A DNA stretch of 64,000 nt from Sulfitobacter sp. SK012. Its GTDB lineage: Bacteria; Pseudomonadota; Alphaproteobacteria; Rhodobacterales; Rhodobacteraceae. A program made the translations under genes and the position numbers. Below, one piece after another: positions 28,267 to 37,034 of this stretch; the first letter of the stretch is position 1; the number at the start of each line of letters is the position of its first letter. The DNA lies in NCBI RefSeq assembly GCF_003352085.1, contig NZ_CP025804.1:930001-994000 (forward strand), written 5' to 3'. A model generated the notes under the pieces. It saw only the letters and a list, made by a program, of their open reading frames with translations. It did not search any database and was not told the origin of the DNA.

Positions 28267-28641
28267 CAAGGCCTTTGCGGTGTCATCGCGGAGTTTCTGA
28301 AGCTCTGCGATCGCCGTGTTCAGTTGCGCCTTTTGCTCTGCAAGTTCGGCCAATTGGCCATCGGCAAGGTTGATCCACGCCTGCATCTGCGCTGTTGTGC
28401 CTTCGTTTTCATAGATCAATAGCCATTGCCGGATGTCTTCCAGCGCAAACCCAAACTTGCGACCACGCAGGATCAACTCCATGCGGGCGCGTTCACGGGG
28501 GCCATAGTGTCTGCTGCGGCCATCCCGATCAGGGTGCAACAGTTCGATGTATTCGTAGTAGCGCAGGGTACGGGGCGTCACGTCAAATTTGGCGCACATT
28601 TCCTTGAACGTCAGGCGGCTTGCTGTTGCATCTTTGGTCAT
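28255..28641 (-). CDS. MerR-family transcriptional regulator (second copy)
   Basis: This 128-residue protein is a paralogue of the regulator at 26548-26949: RLTFKEMCAKFDVTPRTLRYYEYIELL, then ERARMELILRGRKFGFALEDIRQWL and a C-terminal coiled coil ending LQKLRDDTAKALSGV. The start at 28641 has GGAGG seven bases upstream; the frame stays open further upstream without a better site. It is divergent from the thioesterase genes and may control them. Confidence 0.88.
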   Translation of the reverse strand: MTKDATASRLTFKEMCAKFDVTPRTLRYYEYIELLHPDRDGRSRHYGPRERARMELILRGRKFGFALEDIRQWLLIYENEGTTAQMQAWINLADGQLAELAEQKAQLNTAIAELQKLRDDTAKALSGV

Positions 28642-28717
28642 GTCGGCTCCTCCGCTTAAAGGACAGGCTAGATCGTCGCGTGGCTCGGTGCAACACCGGG
28701 ACTTGCCCTTTGGTTGA

Positions 28718-28743
28718 CGGTACGGTGTAACGGCAAGGTACCG
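28718..28743. promoter_or_regulatory. inverted repeat in the MerR2 / thioesterase spacer
   Basis: CGGTAC (28718-28723) and GTACCG (28738-28743) are a 6-bp inverted repeat with a 14-base centre, lying 23 bases before the first thioesterase start. It is a candidate operator for the divergent MerR protein. Confidence 0.35.
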
Positions 28744-28765
28744 CGTACTCAAAAGGTCTCACATC

Positions 28766-29188
28766 ATGTCCGACAGGAGCCAACTGGCCCGGCAGTTCAT
28801 TCGAACACTGCCCCATAGCGTAGCGCTAGGCATGGAGGTTGTGGAACTCCACGACGGTGTGGCTGTCTTTACGATGCCATATGCCGAAAAGTTGATTGGG
28901 GATCCTAAAACCGGCGTGATCCATGGCGGGGCAGTCTCTGCGTTGATGGATACATCCTGCGGCGCCGCCGTGATGTGCCATTCCAGCAATCCAACGGGCA
29001 CCGCAACAATTGATCTGCGCATCGATTATATGCGGACTGCCACGCCTGGGCAGACAATCACAACGCGCGCGACCTGCTATCATATTACCCGCTCGGTCGC
29101 TTTTGTGCGCGCAGTGGCGACGGACGAAGATGAGGGTAATCCTGTGGCCACAGCCACCGGCACCTTTACCGTCGAGGCGTCGCAATGA
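28766..29188 (+). CDS. PaaI-family hot-dog thioesterase
   Basis: This 140-residue protein has the hot-dog motif VIHGGAVSALMDTSCGAAV with the catalytic Asp and the later strand ATIDLRIDYMRTATPG. PaaI-type thioesterases hydrolyse acyl- or aryl-CoA esters and rescue trapped CoA. Only AAGG-type weak ribosome binding is seen. Its stop overlaps the next gene, a second hot-dog protein (ATGA). Confidence 0.88.
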   Translation: MSDRSQLARQFIRTLPHSVALGMEVVELHDGVAVFTMPYAEKLIGDPKTGVIHGGAVSALMDTSCGAAVMCHSSNPTGTATIDLRIDYMRTATPGQTITTRATCYHITRSVAFVRAVATDEDEGNPVATATGTFTVEASQ

Positions 29189-29697
29189 GCCCCCGCCGCC
29201 CGCCTGAGCCCGTTCAGATCGTCAAGCAGCGCCGCGATGCTGCCTTGCACGCATTGGTCAGTGGTGTGCCGTATATCCAATACATGGGCATCAAATTCGA
29301 GCGTCGAGGCGATGAGCTTACTGGAGTTTTGCCGTTTCGGGACATGTTGATCGGTAACCCAATGCTGCCGGCTATCCATGGTGGGGTGACGGCGGCATTC
29401 CTTGAGGTAACGGCGATCATCACGCTCAGTTTGACCTACCTGTGGGAAGACCTCGAATCTGGGGAACTCGACATGGAAGGGATGAAGCCCGAAGACCTGC
29501 CACGTTTGCCCAAGACGGTTGATTTCACCGTTGATTATCTCCGCTCAGGCCTGCCGCGTGATGCCTATGCGCGCGCCAGCATCAACCGATCCGGACGCCG
29601 CTACGCCAGTGTTCATGTTGAGGGTTGGCAGGATAATCGCGCCCGCCTTTTTGCGCAGGCGACCGGTCATTTTGTTATGCCGCAGCGGCGTGACTGA
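29185..29697 (+). CDS. second hot-dog thioesterase-like protein
   Basis: This 170-residue protein is a longer homologue of the previous one, with AIHGGVTAAFLEVTAIITLSL and VDFTVDYLRSGLPRDAYARA. The Asp of the HGG-x4-D position is replaced by Glu (AAFLEV), a known variant in the family. An extra 30-residue insertion (WEDLESGELDMEGMKPEDL) sits after the central helix. The tandem pair may act as a heteromer. The MATE exporter gene follows after nine bases. Confidence 0.85.
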   Translation: MSPRRPPEPVQIVKQRRDAALHALVSGVPYIQYMGIKFERRGDELTGVLPFRDMLIGNPMLPAIHGGVTAAFLEVTAIITLSLTYLWEDLESGELDMEGMKPEDLPRLPKTVDFTVDYLRSGLPRDAYARASINRSGRRYASVHVEGWQDNRARLFAQATGHFVMPQRRD

Positions 29698-29706
29698 CGC
29701 CTCGCC

Positions 29707-31071
29707 ATGAGTGCTGAACCCACCGCAGCTGAGCTTCGTGCCATTGCGCGCGGCACCGTTGACCCCAAAGACGTAATCACCCACAAACGTGTGCTCAACA
29801 TTGCTCTGCCGATCGTTTTATCCAACGCTACCGTGCCGATCTTGGGCCTTGTTGATACCGGGGTCGTCGGCCAGATCGGGCTTGCCGCGCCAATCGGGGC
29901 TGTGGGCCTCGGCGCGATTGTGCTGTCATGGTTTTATTGGATGTTCGGGTTCCTGCGCATGGGGACCGTCGGGCTGACGGCCCAAGCCGTCGGTGACGGC
30001 GATGACGGCGAAGTGGCAGCATTGCTGACACGTGCGCTGATGATCGGGTTGGGGGCAGGGGCCGTACTGATCGCAGTGCAGACATTTCTGTTCTGGGCGG
30101 CCTTTGCAGTGTCGCCAGCTAGTGCAGAAGTTGAGGGTTTGGCCCGGCAATATGTTTCCATTCGCATCTGGTCCGCACCCGCGGCGATTGCGCTTTACGG
30201 CATCACCGGCTGGTTGATTGCACAGGAACGCACACGGGCCGTGTTGGTCATCCAACTTTGGATGAACGGGCTGAATATCTTGCTGGATTTGTGGTTCGTG
30301 CTTGGGCTGGACTGGGGTGTGTCGGGCGTCGCCATCGCGAGCTTGATTGCGGAGTGGTCGGGCTTGGCTCTTGGTCTTTGGTTTTGTCGCGAAGCATTTA
30401 ACGTGCCTGCATGGCGCGATTGGGTGCAGGTATTTGACCGAGGGCGGTGGGTTAATATGATGTCGGTGAACGCGGATATCATGATCCGCTCGCTGTTGCT
30501 GGAAGCGATGTTTGTGTCGTTCCTCTTCCTAGGATCAGGTTTGGGCGATGTTCGGTTGGCGGCCAATCAGGTATTGCTGCAATTTCTAATGATCACAGCC
30601 TATGCTCTCGATGGTTTTGCGTTTTCTGCGGAGGCTCTTGTTGGCCGAGCTATGGGCGCTGGGCAACGGATGGTCTTGCGTCGTTCGGCGTTGTTGACCT
30701 CGGGATGGGGGTTATTGTCATGCACTGCGATGACGTTGGCCTTTGCATTTGCCGGTGGCGCGATCATTGATCTGATGGCTAAATCGCCCGAGGTGCAGCA
30801 AGCCGCGCGCGTTTATCTACCTTATATGATCGCGGCCCCGCTGGCGGGCTGGGCTGCCTGGATGCTGGACGGCATATTCATCGGCGCCACGCGCAGTCGC
30901 GATATGCGCAACATGATGGCGTTGTCCTTTGTGATTTATCTGGTGGCGTTGGCGCTGCTGGTGCCGACGCTGGGCAATCACGGGCTGTGGTTGGCGTTGT
31001 TGATCAGCTTTGTCGCGCGCGGGCTGACGTTGGGCGTGCGCTACCCCGCGCTTGAACGTGCAGCGGGTTAA
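29707..31071 (+). CDS. MATE-family efflux transporter
   Basis: This 454-residue protein has about twelve membrane segments in two halves; the first starts RVLNIALPIVLSNATVPILGLVDTGVVGQIG, the typical MATE N-terminus, and the second repeats it weakly. MATE proteins (DinF-like branch) export cationic drugs or metabolites by sodium or proton antiport. Its ATG follows the second thioesterase closely, so the three are likely one operon. The end overlaps the convergent arsC gene by four bases. Confidence 0.92.
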   Translation: MSAEPTAAELRAIARGTVDPKDVITHKRVLNIALPIVLSNATVPILGLVDTGVVGQIGLAAPIGAVGLGAIVLSWFYWMFGFLRMGTVGLTAQAVGDGDDGEVAALLTRALMIGLGAGAVLIAVQTFLFWAAFAVSPASAEVEGLARQYVSIRIWSAPAAIALYGITGWLIAQERTRAVLVIQLWMNGLNILLDLWFVLGLDWGVSGVAIASLIAEWSGLALGLWFCREAFNVPAWRDWVQVFDRGRWVNMMSVNADIMIRSLLLEAMFVSFLFLGSGLGDVRLAANQVLLQFLMITAYALDGFAFSAEALVGRAMGAGQRMVLRRSALLTSGWGLLSCTAMTLAFAFAGGAIIDLMAKSPEVQQAARVYLPYMIAAPLAGWAAWMLDGIFIGATRSRDMRNMMALSFVIYLVALALLVPTLGNHGLWLALLISFVARGLTLGVRYPALERAAG

Positions 31072-31415
31072 AGAAGCTCCAGCACGGCCTCGGGTGGCCG
31101 GCCAATGACAGCGCGGGAGCCCTGAAACGCGATAGGCCGTTCGATCAGAATGGGGTGGTCTGCCAAGGCTTGCACAAGCGTCTTAGGGGGGCTGTCAGGG
31201 GTAAGACCAAGCTCTTTGAAAACTGCTTCACCGCGGCGCATCAATTCGATGGGCGCGATGTCTAGCGCGGTAATCGCGGCCTCGATCTCGATCACGTTTG
31301 GGACGTCCAACAAATACCGCCGCACTGTCAATGGCACATCGCCCTTCATCAACAGGGCAAGTGCCGCCCGCGATTTTGAGCAGCGTGGATTGTGCCAAAG
31401 GGTGATCACAGCCAA
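31068..31415 (-). CDS. arsC: ArsC-family arsenate reductase (glutaredoxin type)
   Basis: This 115-residue thioredoxin-fold protein has the ArsC active-site loop [12 protein letters not shown] with Cys at about residue 12 and the arginines expected for oxyanion binding (RRYLLD, the Arg before GEAVFKELG, and [11 protein letters not shown]). It would reduce arsenate with glutathione and glutaredoxin. No other ars genes are near. It overlaps the end of pyrD by ten bases and probably shares its transcript. Confidence 0.85.
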   Translation of the reverse strand: MAVITLWHNPRCSKSRAALALLMKGDVPLTVRRYLLDVPNVIEIEAAITALDIAPIELMRRGEAVFKELGLTPDSPPKTLVQALADHPILIERPIAFQGSRAVIGRPPEAVLELL

Positions 31416-32449
31416 TCGCTCCGCTTGGTGCCGACTGCCTCTGCGACCGTTGCAAATCCATCCTGCGCCAGCAGATCATCGAGGCCTCGTGCGATGTCGC
31501 CCACCATTGATATGCCGCCAAACACCAACGCCGTATATATCTGCACGGCGGCAGCCCCGGCGCAGATCTTGGCATAGGCATCTGCAGCCGACGCAATGCC
31601 GCCCACACCGATTAACGGAATATCCGTAAGCGTGGAAAGCTGCGCCAGAACATGGGTGGAGCGATCAAACAACGGCGCACCGGACAGCCCACCCGCCTCG
31701 GTTGCATGCGGGCTCTGGAGACCCTCGCGCGACAGGGTCGTGTTTGTGGCGATTATCGCCGCGACACCAGCATCGCTCGCCACTTCGGCCACATCAGCAA
31801 TTTCAGCATCCGTCAGGTCAGGTGCGATTTTTAGGAAAACGGGCGTAACACCGCGCACTTCCATTACACCTTCCAACAGGGCGGCGAGGGCGGCTTTGCC
31901 CTGCAGGTCGCGCAGTTTTTCGGTGTTAGGGGAGGATACGTTCACGGTGGCAAAATCAACGTGATCACGGGCGGCTTCCATCACTTGGGCAAAGTCATGT
32001 GCACGGTCAGGGGAGGTCTTGTTCGCGCCGAGGTTCAGCCCGACAGGGATGCTACGCTCCGCATCTGCCAGCCGCGCGCAGATCGCGCCCATGCCATCGT
32101 TGTTAAAACCAAAGCGGTTGATCGCCGCACGGTCTTGGGTCAGGCGAAACAGCCGGGGACGCGGATTGCCGGGTTGTGGGTGTGGGGTGGCGGCTCCAAC
32201 TTCGATAAACCCAAAGCCTGCGTTGCTGAGCTGGGTGATCACAGTTGCGTTTTTGTCAAAGCCGGCCGCCAACCCGATGGGGTTTGGCATTTCGATCCCA
32301 GCCACTCTTGTTCGTAAACGCGGCGAGGTTATGGGCCCGGGTGCCGGAGCAAGGCCTGCACGCAGTGCCTTGATCGCCAACCCATGCGCCGTTTCAGGAT
32401 CAATCCGGTGCAGGGCAAGCAGCCCCATCTTTTCCATCAACCGTTGCAT
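31406..32449 (-). CDS. pyrD: dihydroorotate dehydrogenase (quinone), class 2
   Basis: This 347-residue membrane-associated flavoenzyme oxidises dihydroorotate to orotate and passes electrons to ubiquinone. The N-terminal amphipathic extension ([22 protein letters not shown]) marks class 2. The core has [29 protein letters not shown] with the catalytic Ser, and [16 protein letters not shown] start it at 32449 because it follows the stop of the DUF952 gene; an open frame continues into that gene. It follows the DUF952 gene by 16 bases, a pairing usual in Roseobacters. Confidence 0.92.
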   Translation of the reverse strand: MQRLMEKMGLLALHRIDPETAHGLAIKALRAGLAPAPGPITSPRLRTRVAGIEMPNPIGLAAGFDKNATVITQLSNAGFGFIEVGAATPHPQPGNPRPRLFRLTQDRAAINRFGFNNDGMGAICARLADAERSIPVGLNLGANKTSPDRAHDFAQVMEAARDHVDFATVNVSSPNTEKLRDLQGKAALAALLEGVMEVRGVTPVFLKIAPDLTDAEIADVAEVASDAGVAAIIATNTTLSREGLQSPHATEAGGLSGAPLFDRSTHVLAQLSTLTDIPLIGVGGIASAADAYAKICAGAAAVQIYTALVFGGISMVGDIARGLDDLLAQDGFATVAEAVGTKRSDWL

Positions 32450-32465
32450 CAGAATTTTGGGCCGA

Positions 32466-32816
32466 TCAAACGGAAGCTTCCACAAGACCGGCGGGAAATT
32501 GATGCACGCCATCTTTCAGAGGCAGCGGTTGCGCCCAGTAAACGTCTCTAAGCTGCATCTCGCGGTAAAGATGCGGAAAGAGCGCGTCGCCGCGTGAGGC
32601 TTCCCATTTCAGGTCTTCGCCCAAAGGGACGGGATCGACGGCAACCAGGAACAGATCGTCTTGATTGGCGAAATGCTTTGCCGCAGTCTCGGGGGCCTGT
32701 TGGGCGGTCGAGAAATGCACAAATCCATCGCTGATATCAATCGGCGCTCCGGCCGTTTCACCATTCTTGCGCAGGGCGATCCATTCTGGTTCGCGAAATA
32801 TCTTGAAAATCAACAT
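32466..32816 (-). CDS. DUF952-domain protein
   Basis: This 116-residue protein matches the DUF952 family, with [20 protein letters not shown], then [20 protein letters not shown] and [16 protein letters not shown]. The conserved GFVHFS and FPHLY blocks suggest a small ligand-binding or ADP-ribosyl-type fold, but no function is established. The ribosome-binding site is weak. It precedes pyrD and arsC in one operon. Confidence 0.85.
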   Translation of the reverse strand: MLIFKIFREPEWIALRKNGETAGAPIDISDGFVHFSTAQQAPETAAKHFANQDDLFLVAVDPVPLGEDLKWEASRGDALFPHLYREMQLRDVYWAQPLPLKDGVHQFPAGLVEASV

Positions 32817-32939
32817 GGTTCGGTGATGCCTGCACAGGTAACGCAGGTCAAGGGGGCGCTTTGATGTCACATCCTCTTTGACAGCCGCACAAGGCCGGGT
32901 CAGGGTGGTGCCATAAATCAACCTTTTGGGGGTAAACCA

Positions 32940-34496
32940 ATGAATCGATTCCTGACCAGTGTCGCGGCACTCGCGATGACCAGCGGTATGGCAGCGGCGG
33001 ACTATAGCCTGACCATCCTGCACACAAACGACTTTCATGCTCGTTTTGAGCCGATCAGCAAATATGACGGCCCATGCAACGTCGAAGACAACACCGAAGG
33101 CAAATGTTTCGGCGGTTCTGCGCGTCTGATGACCGCGGTAACCGAAGCACGTGCACGGTCCAACAACTCGATCCTTGTGGATGGCGGTGACCAGTTTCAG
33201 GGCACTCTTTTCTACACGTATTACAAGGGTTCCTTGACTGCCGAGATGATGAATCAAATGGGTTATGACGGGATGACTGTCGGCAACCATGAGTTCGACG
33301 ACGGCCCAGAAGTGCTGCGTGGGTTCATGGATGCGGTTGAATTTCCGGTCTTGATGTCGAACGCTGATGTTTCTGGCGAGCCGCTGCTGGCCGACAAACT
33401 GGCGAAATCCACAATCATCGAACGCGGTGGCGAAAAGATTGGCCTTATTGGCCTGACGCCCGAAGACACGGATGAGTTGGCCTCACCTGGTGACAACATC
33501 ACTTTCTCCGATCCGGTGGCTGCTGTGCAGGGTGAAGTCGACAAACTGATGGCCGAAGGCGTGAACAAGATCATCGTGCTCAGCCACTCTGGTTATGCTG
33601 AGGACCAGCGCGTCGCAGCAGGAACGACCGGCGTCGACGTGATCGTAGGAGGGCACTCCAACACGCTCTTGAGCAACACCAACGAGCGCGCGGCAGGTCC
33701 GTATCCCACGATGGTTGGGGCAACGGCAATCGTTCAGGCCTATGCCTATGGCAAGTTTCTGGGTGAGTTGAACGTGACCTTTGATGACGAGGGCAATGTC
33801 ACCGAAGCCGCGGGCGAGCCGCTGATCATGGACGCTGCCGTGGCCGAAGACGAAGGCACCGTAGCGCGCATCGCGGAGGCCGCAGGGCCGCTGGATGAAA
33901 TCCGCAACAAAGTCGTCGCAAACACTGATGAAGTTATTGGTGGCGATCGTGATGTCTGCCGGGCTCAGGAATGCTCCATGGGTAATTTGATCGCCGACGC
34001 TATGCTGGCGCGGGTCAAGGATCAGGGTATTGATGTCGCCATTCAAAACGGCGGCGGCATTCGTGCTTCGATTGACGCAGGCGAAGTCACGATGGGCGAA
34101 GTACTGACCGTGCTGCCATTTCAGAACACACTATCGACCTTCCAAGTGACCGGCGATGTGTTGCTGGCAGCGCTTGAAAATGGTGTGAGCGAAGTGGAAG
34201 AGGGCGCAGGCCGTTTCCCACAGGTGGCTGGTATGACGTATGCCTTTGACGGCAAGGCCGAAGTTGGTGCACGGATCAGCGATGTCATGATTGGCGGCGC
34301 AGCACTTGATCCTGCCAAAGTTTATGGCGTGGTTTCCAATAACTACGTGCGCAATGGCGGTGACGGCTATGACATGTTCAAGACGGCTGCCAATGCCTAC
34401 GACTTTGGGCCTGACCTTGCGGATGTGACGGCGGAATATCTGGCTGCGAACGCGCCTTATTCGCCCTTCACGGATGGCCGTATTTCTGTGAAGTAA
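32940..34496 (+). CDS. periplasmic 5'-nucleotidase / 2',3'-cyclic phosphodiesterase-type metallophosphatase
   Basis: This 518-residue protein starts with a signal peptide (ending near AAA-DYS). The N-terminal metallophosphoesterase domain has ILHTNDFHARF, DGGDQFQG, GNHEFDDG and GGHSN, the two-metal site. The C-terminal 5'-nucleotidase domain (from about residue 330) has the substrate stack region NGGGIRASIDAGEV and NNYVRNGGDGYDMF. It dephosphorylates nucleotides in the periplasm so nucleosides can enter the cell; the salvage operon at 8.3-11.9 kb would use them. A strong terminator follows. Confidence 0.93.
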   Translation: MNRFLTSVAALAMTSGMAAADYSLTILHTNDFHARFEPISKYDGPCNVEDNTEGKCFGGSARLMTAVTEARARSNNSILVDGGDQFQGTLFYTYYKGSLTAEMMNQMGYDGMTVGNHEFDDGPEVLRGFMDAVEFPVLMSNADVSGEPLLADKLAKSTIIERGGEKIGLIGLTPEDTDELASPGDNITFSDPVAAVQGEVDKLMAEGVNKIIVLSHSGYAEDQRVAAGTTGVDVIVGGHSNTLLSNTNERAAGPYPTMVGATAIVQAYAYGKFLGELNVTFDDEGNVTEAAGEPLIMDAAVAEDEGTVARIAEAAGPLDEIRNKVVANTDEVIGGDRDVCRAQECSMGNLIADAMLARVKDQGIDVAIQNGGGIRASIDAGEVTMGEVLTVLPFQNTLSTFQVTGDVLLAALENGVSEVEEGAGRFPQVAGMTYAFDGKAEVGARISDVMIGGAALDPAKVYGVVSNNYVRNGGDGYDMFKTAANAYDFGPDLADVTAEYLAANAPYSPFTDGRISVK

Positions 34497-34518
34497 CGCT
34501 CACAAGCTACTGATATTT

Positions 34519-34551
34519 AAAGGGCGTGCCTGTACAGGGCGCGCCCTTTTT
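34519..34551 (+). terminator. terminator of the 5'-nucleotidase gene
   Basis: AAAGGGCG (34519-34526) pairs with CGCCCTTT (34542-34549), with an inner CCTG/CAGG stem, followed by T bases. It begins 23 bases after the stop. Confidence 0.82.
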
Positions 34552-34721
34552 CGTGGCGGCTTGAGGCGCAACAGCAGGACGTGATTGACAGCCCCACAGG
34601 TCAATTAACTCGCTGACCCGTCGTCATTTAGGATGCGATTGATACCGCGCCAGATTTCACGGGCTTGTTCGGGATGCTGGTTAAACGTTAAAAGTGCGGT
34701 GCAGATAATGGGGGCGAGGCA

Positions 34722-35414
34722 ATGTGTGGACGAATGGCGGTGACCTTGCCGATGGACGCAATGGCGCAGCTTTTTGCCGCTGCACCCGCGAATAATCTAC
34801 CAGACGTGCCAAATTTTAACGTTTGCCCGACGACGCAGGTGCCTGTGGTAACATCGGACGCGGATGGTGATCGCAAGCTGGCGGCGATGCGCTGGGGCCT
34901 GATCCCAAAATGGTACAAGAAGCCCAACGATGGCCCGCTGCTCATCAACGCGCGGGCCGAGACCGTTCTGGAAAAACCTGCCTTTCGTGAAGCGGTGCAA
35001 GCGCGGCGGGCGTTGGTTTTGTGCAGCGGTTTTTTTGAGTGGACCAAGGATGCAGACGGGGGTCGCGATCCTTGGTATATTACCCGCCGCGACGGCGCTC
35101 CGCTTGCACTGGCAGCCCTTTGGCAAGACTGGACACCGCCTGATGGCGATACCGCTTTACGCACGGTTGCGGCCCTGACCACAGGGGCAAATAGCGCGAT
35201 GTCTGCGATACATCACCGGATGCCCGTGATTGTCGAGCAATCGGATTGGCCGCTTTGGCTAGGCGAGGCGGGCAAGGGTGCCGCGCCACTGATGCGTGCA
35301 GCCCCTGAGGATACATTGGAATGGCACCGTGTTTCTCGGAGTGTTAACTCTAACCGTGCAGCAGGGCCTGAATTGATTGAGACATGGGAGCCGGTTGAAG
35401 TTACCGACACCTGA
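34722..35414 (+). CDS. SRAP-family protein (abasic-site DNA crosslinker, YedK/HMCES type)
   Basis: This 230-residue protein starts MCGRMAV; Cys2 becomes the N-terminal residue after Met removal and forms a thiazolidine link with abasic sites in single-stranded DNA. The other active-site residues are visible: the Asn in LINARAET, the Glu in CSGFFEWTK and the His in IHHRMPVI. It therefore looks fully functional. No SOS box could be recognised upstream by eye. Confidence 0.92.
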   Translation: MCGRMAVTLPMDAMAQLFAAAPANNLPDVPNFNVCPTTQVPVVTSDADGDRKLAAMRWGLIPKWYKKPNDGPLLINARAETVLEKPAFREAVQARRALVLCSGFFEWTKDADGGRDPWYITRRDGAPLALAALWQDWTPPDGDTALRTVAALTTGANSAMSAIHHRMPVIVEQSDWPLWLGEAGKGAAPLMRAAPEDTLEWHRVSRSVNSNRAAGPELIETWEPVEVTDT

Positions 35415-35443
35415 GATCTGCGCAGCCACAAATCAGACGCAGA

Positions 35444-35478
35444 AACAGAGGCCACCTGAAGTGACCTCTGTTGTTTTT
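35444..35478. terminator. bidirectional terminator after the SRAP gene
   Basis: AACAGAGG (35444-35451) with CAC pairs with GTG and CCTCTGTT (35465-35472), one mismatch, then GTTTTTG. It separates the SRAP gene from the convergent cupredoxin-like gene. Confidence 0.75.
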
Positions 35479-35518
35479 GTTCTGTGCGGAAAAACTGACG
35501 ACGTCAGCCTAACCCAAA

Positions 35519-35890
35519 TTAGTCGATCGACGGGCTCGAAAAATCTAGGTTGCCCTTCATCGGATCAGAGATTTCTCCGCCTTCGGCGACTTCGGTCTCT
35601 TCATCTGCGTTGAGGAAGGTAGACTGCATGCTCGACTCAACAACGACGGCTTTTTCACTGCCTTGCGAGATCTCACCGGTTGTCCAGCTGGCGTCTTTGG
35701 CCACAACTGTATGTGCAATACCGCTGTCATTGGTGAAGATGAGCGTATCACCTGGCTGAACATAGGTTACGGCCGGGAAATAGGCGTATTCCAGAATCAA
35801 TACGTTATGGGTTTCTGCTGAAGCAGAGCCCGCCATGAAAGTCAAAGTAGCAGCAAGGGCAGCAACGCCCGCGCGGTAAGTATTCAGCAT
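35519..35890 (-). CDS. exported cupredoxin-like protein lacking the copper loop
   Basis: This 123-residue protein has a signal peptide ending near ASA-ETH. The mature part begins like a plastocyanin/azurin-type cupredoxin (YFPAVTYVQPGDTLIFTNDSGIAHTVVA), with the first copper-ligand His in GIAHTV. The C-terminal Cys-x-His-x-Met loop that normally completes the type 1 copper site is absent: that part reads STFLNADEETEVAEG and then SDPMKGNLDF, with no Cys or His. It therefore probably does not bind copper in the classical way. An AAGGAG site fixes the start at 35890. Confidence 0.7.
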   Translation of the reverse strand: MLNTYRAGVAALAATLTFMAGSASAETHNVLILEYAYFPAVTYVQPGDTLIFTNDSGIAHTVVAKDASWTTGEISQGSEKAVVVESSMQSTFLNADEETEVAEGGEISDPMKGNLDFSSPSID

Positions 35891-36006
35891 CACGATGCTC
35901 CTTGTAACGGCCCCACCCGGTAACAATCCGAAAATGATTAACTTCCATTTGTGGCGAAAGTTGGGCGGAGGCGGCAATTTTTTAGAAAATTCTCGCCTAA
36001 ACGCCT

Positions 36007-36909
36007 CTATTTATACGTGTATTCCGGCAGCGCCTGGGCAGACAGCCAGCTGCAAAAAGCCTTGAGCGGGGGTGGCACTGGGCGATCCTGAGGCCAGACA
36101 AGGTAGTAGTTGCCGACGCTTTCGTTGGTTTGGGACGCAGCCAGCACCAACTTATTTTCGTTGAGATAGGGCTCTGCGACAAAAGTAGGGAGTAGCGCCA
36201 CGCCCAATCCGTGGATTGCCGCCTGTGCCATGGTGGCGAATTGATCAAACATCATGCCATCGGGCGGAGGTGTCGCAACATCCAACGCTTCAAGCCAGCG
36301 CGCCCATGCGCGGGGGCGGGTTTCTAGATGCAACAGCGGATGCGCAAGCAGGTCCTGCGGCAAGGCCGTCTTTCCATTCAGCAAATCCGGGGCACAGACC
36401 GGCACGACAACTTCAGGCATCAACGGCAGGAAGTGCACGCCGGGCCAATCTTCGTGGCCAAAGTGGATCGCGGCGTCAAACCTACTTGAGCCAAAGCTGA
36501 ACGGGTGCAGCCGGGTGGATAGGTTCACTGTCACTTCCGGATGGCATTTGGCAAAATCGCTAAGCCGCGGGGCCAGCCAGTGCATCCCAAAAGCGGGCAA
36601 GATTGCGAGGGTCAGTGCGCCGCTTTGACGTTTTGTGCGTGCACTGACGGAGGCCTGCGCCAACCGTGAGAGTATGTCGCGCACTTCGCGGACGTAGTCC
36701 GTTCCTGCTTGGGTCAGTACCAAATTGCGGCCCTGCCTTGCCATCAAGGCGACACCCAACTGTTCTTCCAGCGCCTTGATTTGACGGCTGATGGCGCTTT
36801 GGGTCAAAGACAATTCTGTCGCGGCCTGCGTGGCGCTGCCAAGGCGGGCAGCGGCCTCAAACGCCAAAAGCGCTGAGATCGAAGGGAGAAAACGGCGCGG
36901 AGCAATCAT
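36007..36909 (-). CDS. LysR-family transcriptional regulator
   Basis: This 300-residue protein has the LysR HTH at residues about 10-68 (LLAFEAAARLGSATQAATEL, SQSAISRQIKALEEQLG) and a substrate-binding domain of the GcvA-like type. It is divergent from the glutaryl-CoA dehydrogenase gene across 125 bases. LysR proteins usually control the divergent neighbour, so it is a likely regulator of gcdH; the inducer would be a glutarate or lysine-degradation intermediate, which is inferred from context only. Confidence 0.9.
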   Translation of the reverse strand: MIAPRRFLPSISALLAFEAAARLGSATQAATELSLTQSAISRQIKALEEQLGVALMARQGRNLVLTQAGTDYVREVRDILSRLAQASVSARTKRQSGALTLAILPAFGMHWLAPRLSDFAKCHPEVTVNLSTRLHPFSFGSSRFDAAIHFGHEDWPGVHFLPLMPEVVVPVCAPDLLNGKTALPQDLLAHPLLHLETRPRAWARWLEALDVATPPPDGMMFDQFATMAQAAIHGLGVALLPTFVAEPYLNENKLVLAASQTNESVGNYYLVWPQDRPVPPPLKAFCSWLSAQALPEYTYK

Positions 36910-37034
36910 CTATTCATTTTTCTCATAGGTTGCGGTGTAAGCAGCGTTAGAAGTTTACGCGTTTTATTGCAATACTGCGCGCAACAGGGCCAATGAGGCC
37001 CAATTCCAACCGACGCCCTATGAAAGGAACTCAC

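Noticed and set aside
31068..31415. Arsenic resistance operon
   Set aside because: Only the ArsC-type gene is present; it is coupled to pyrD, and the distant ArsR-family gene at 1895 is of the metal-independent type.
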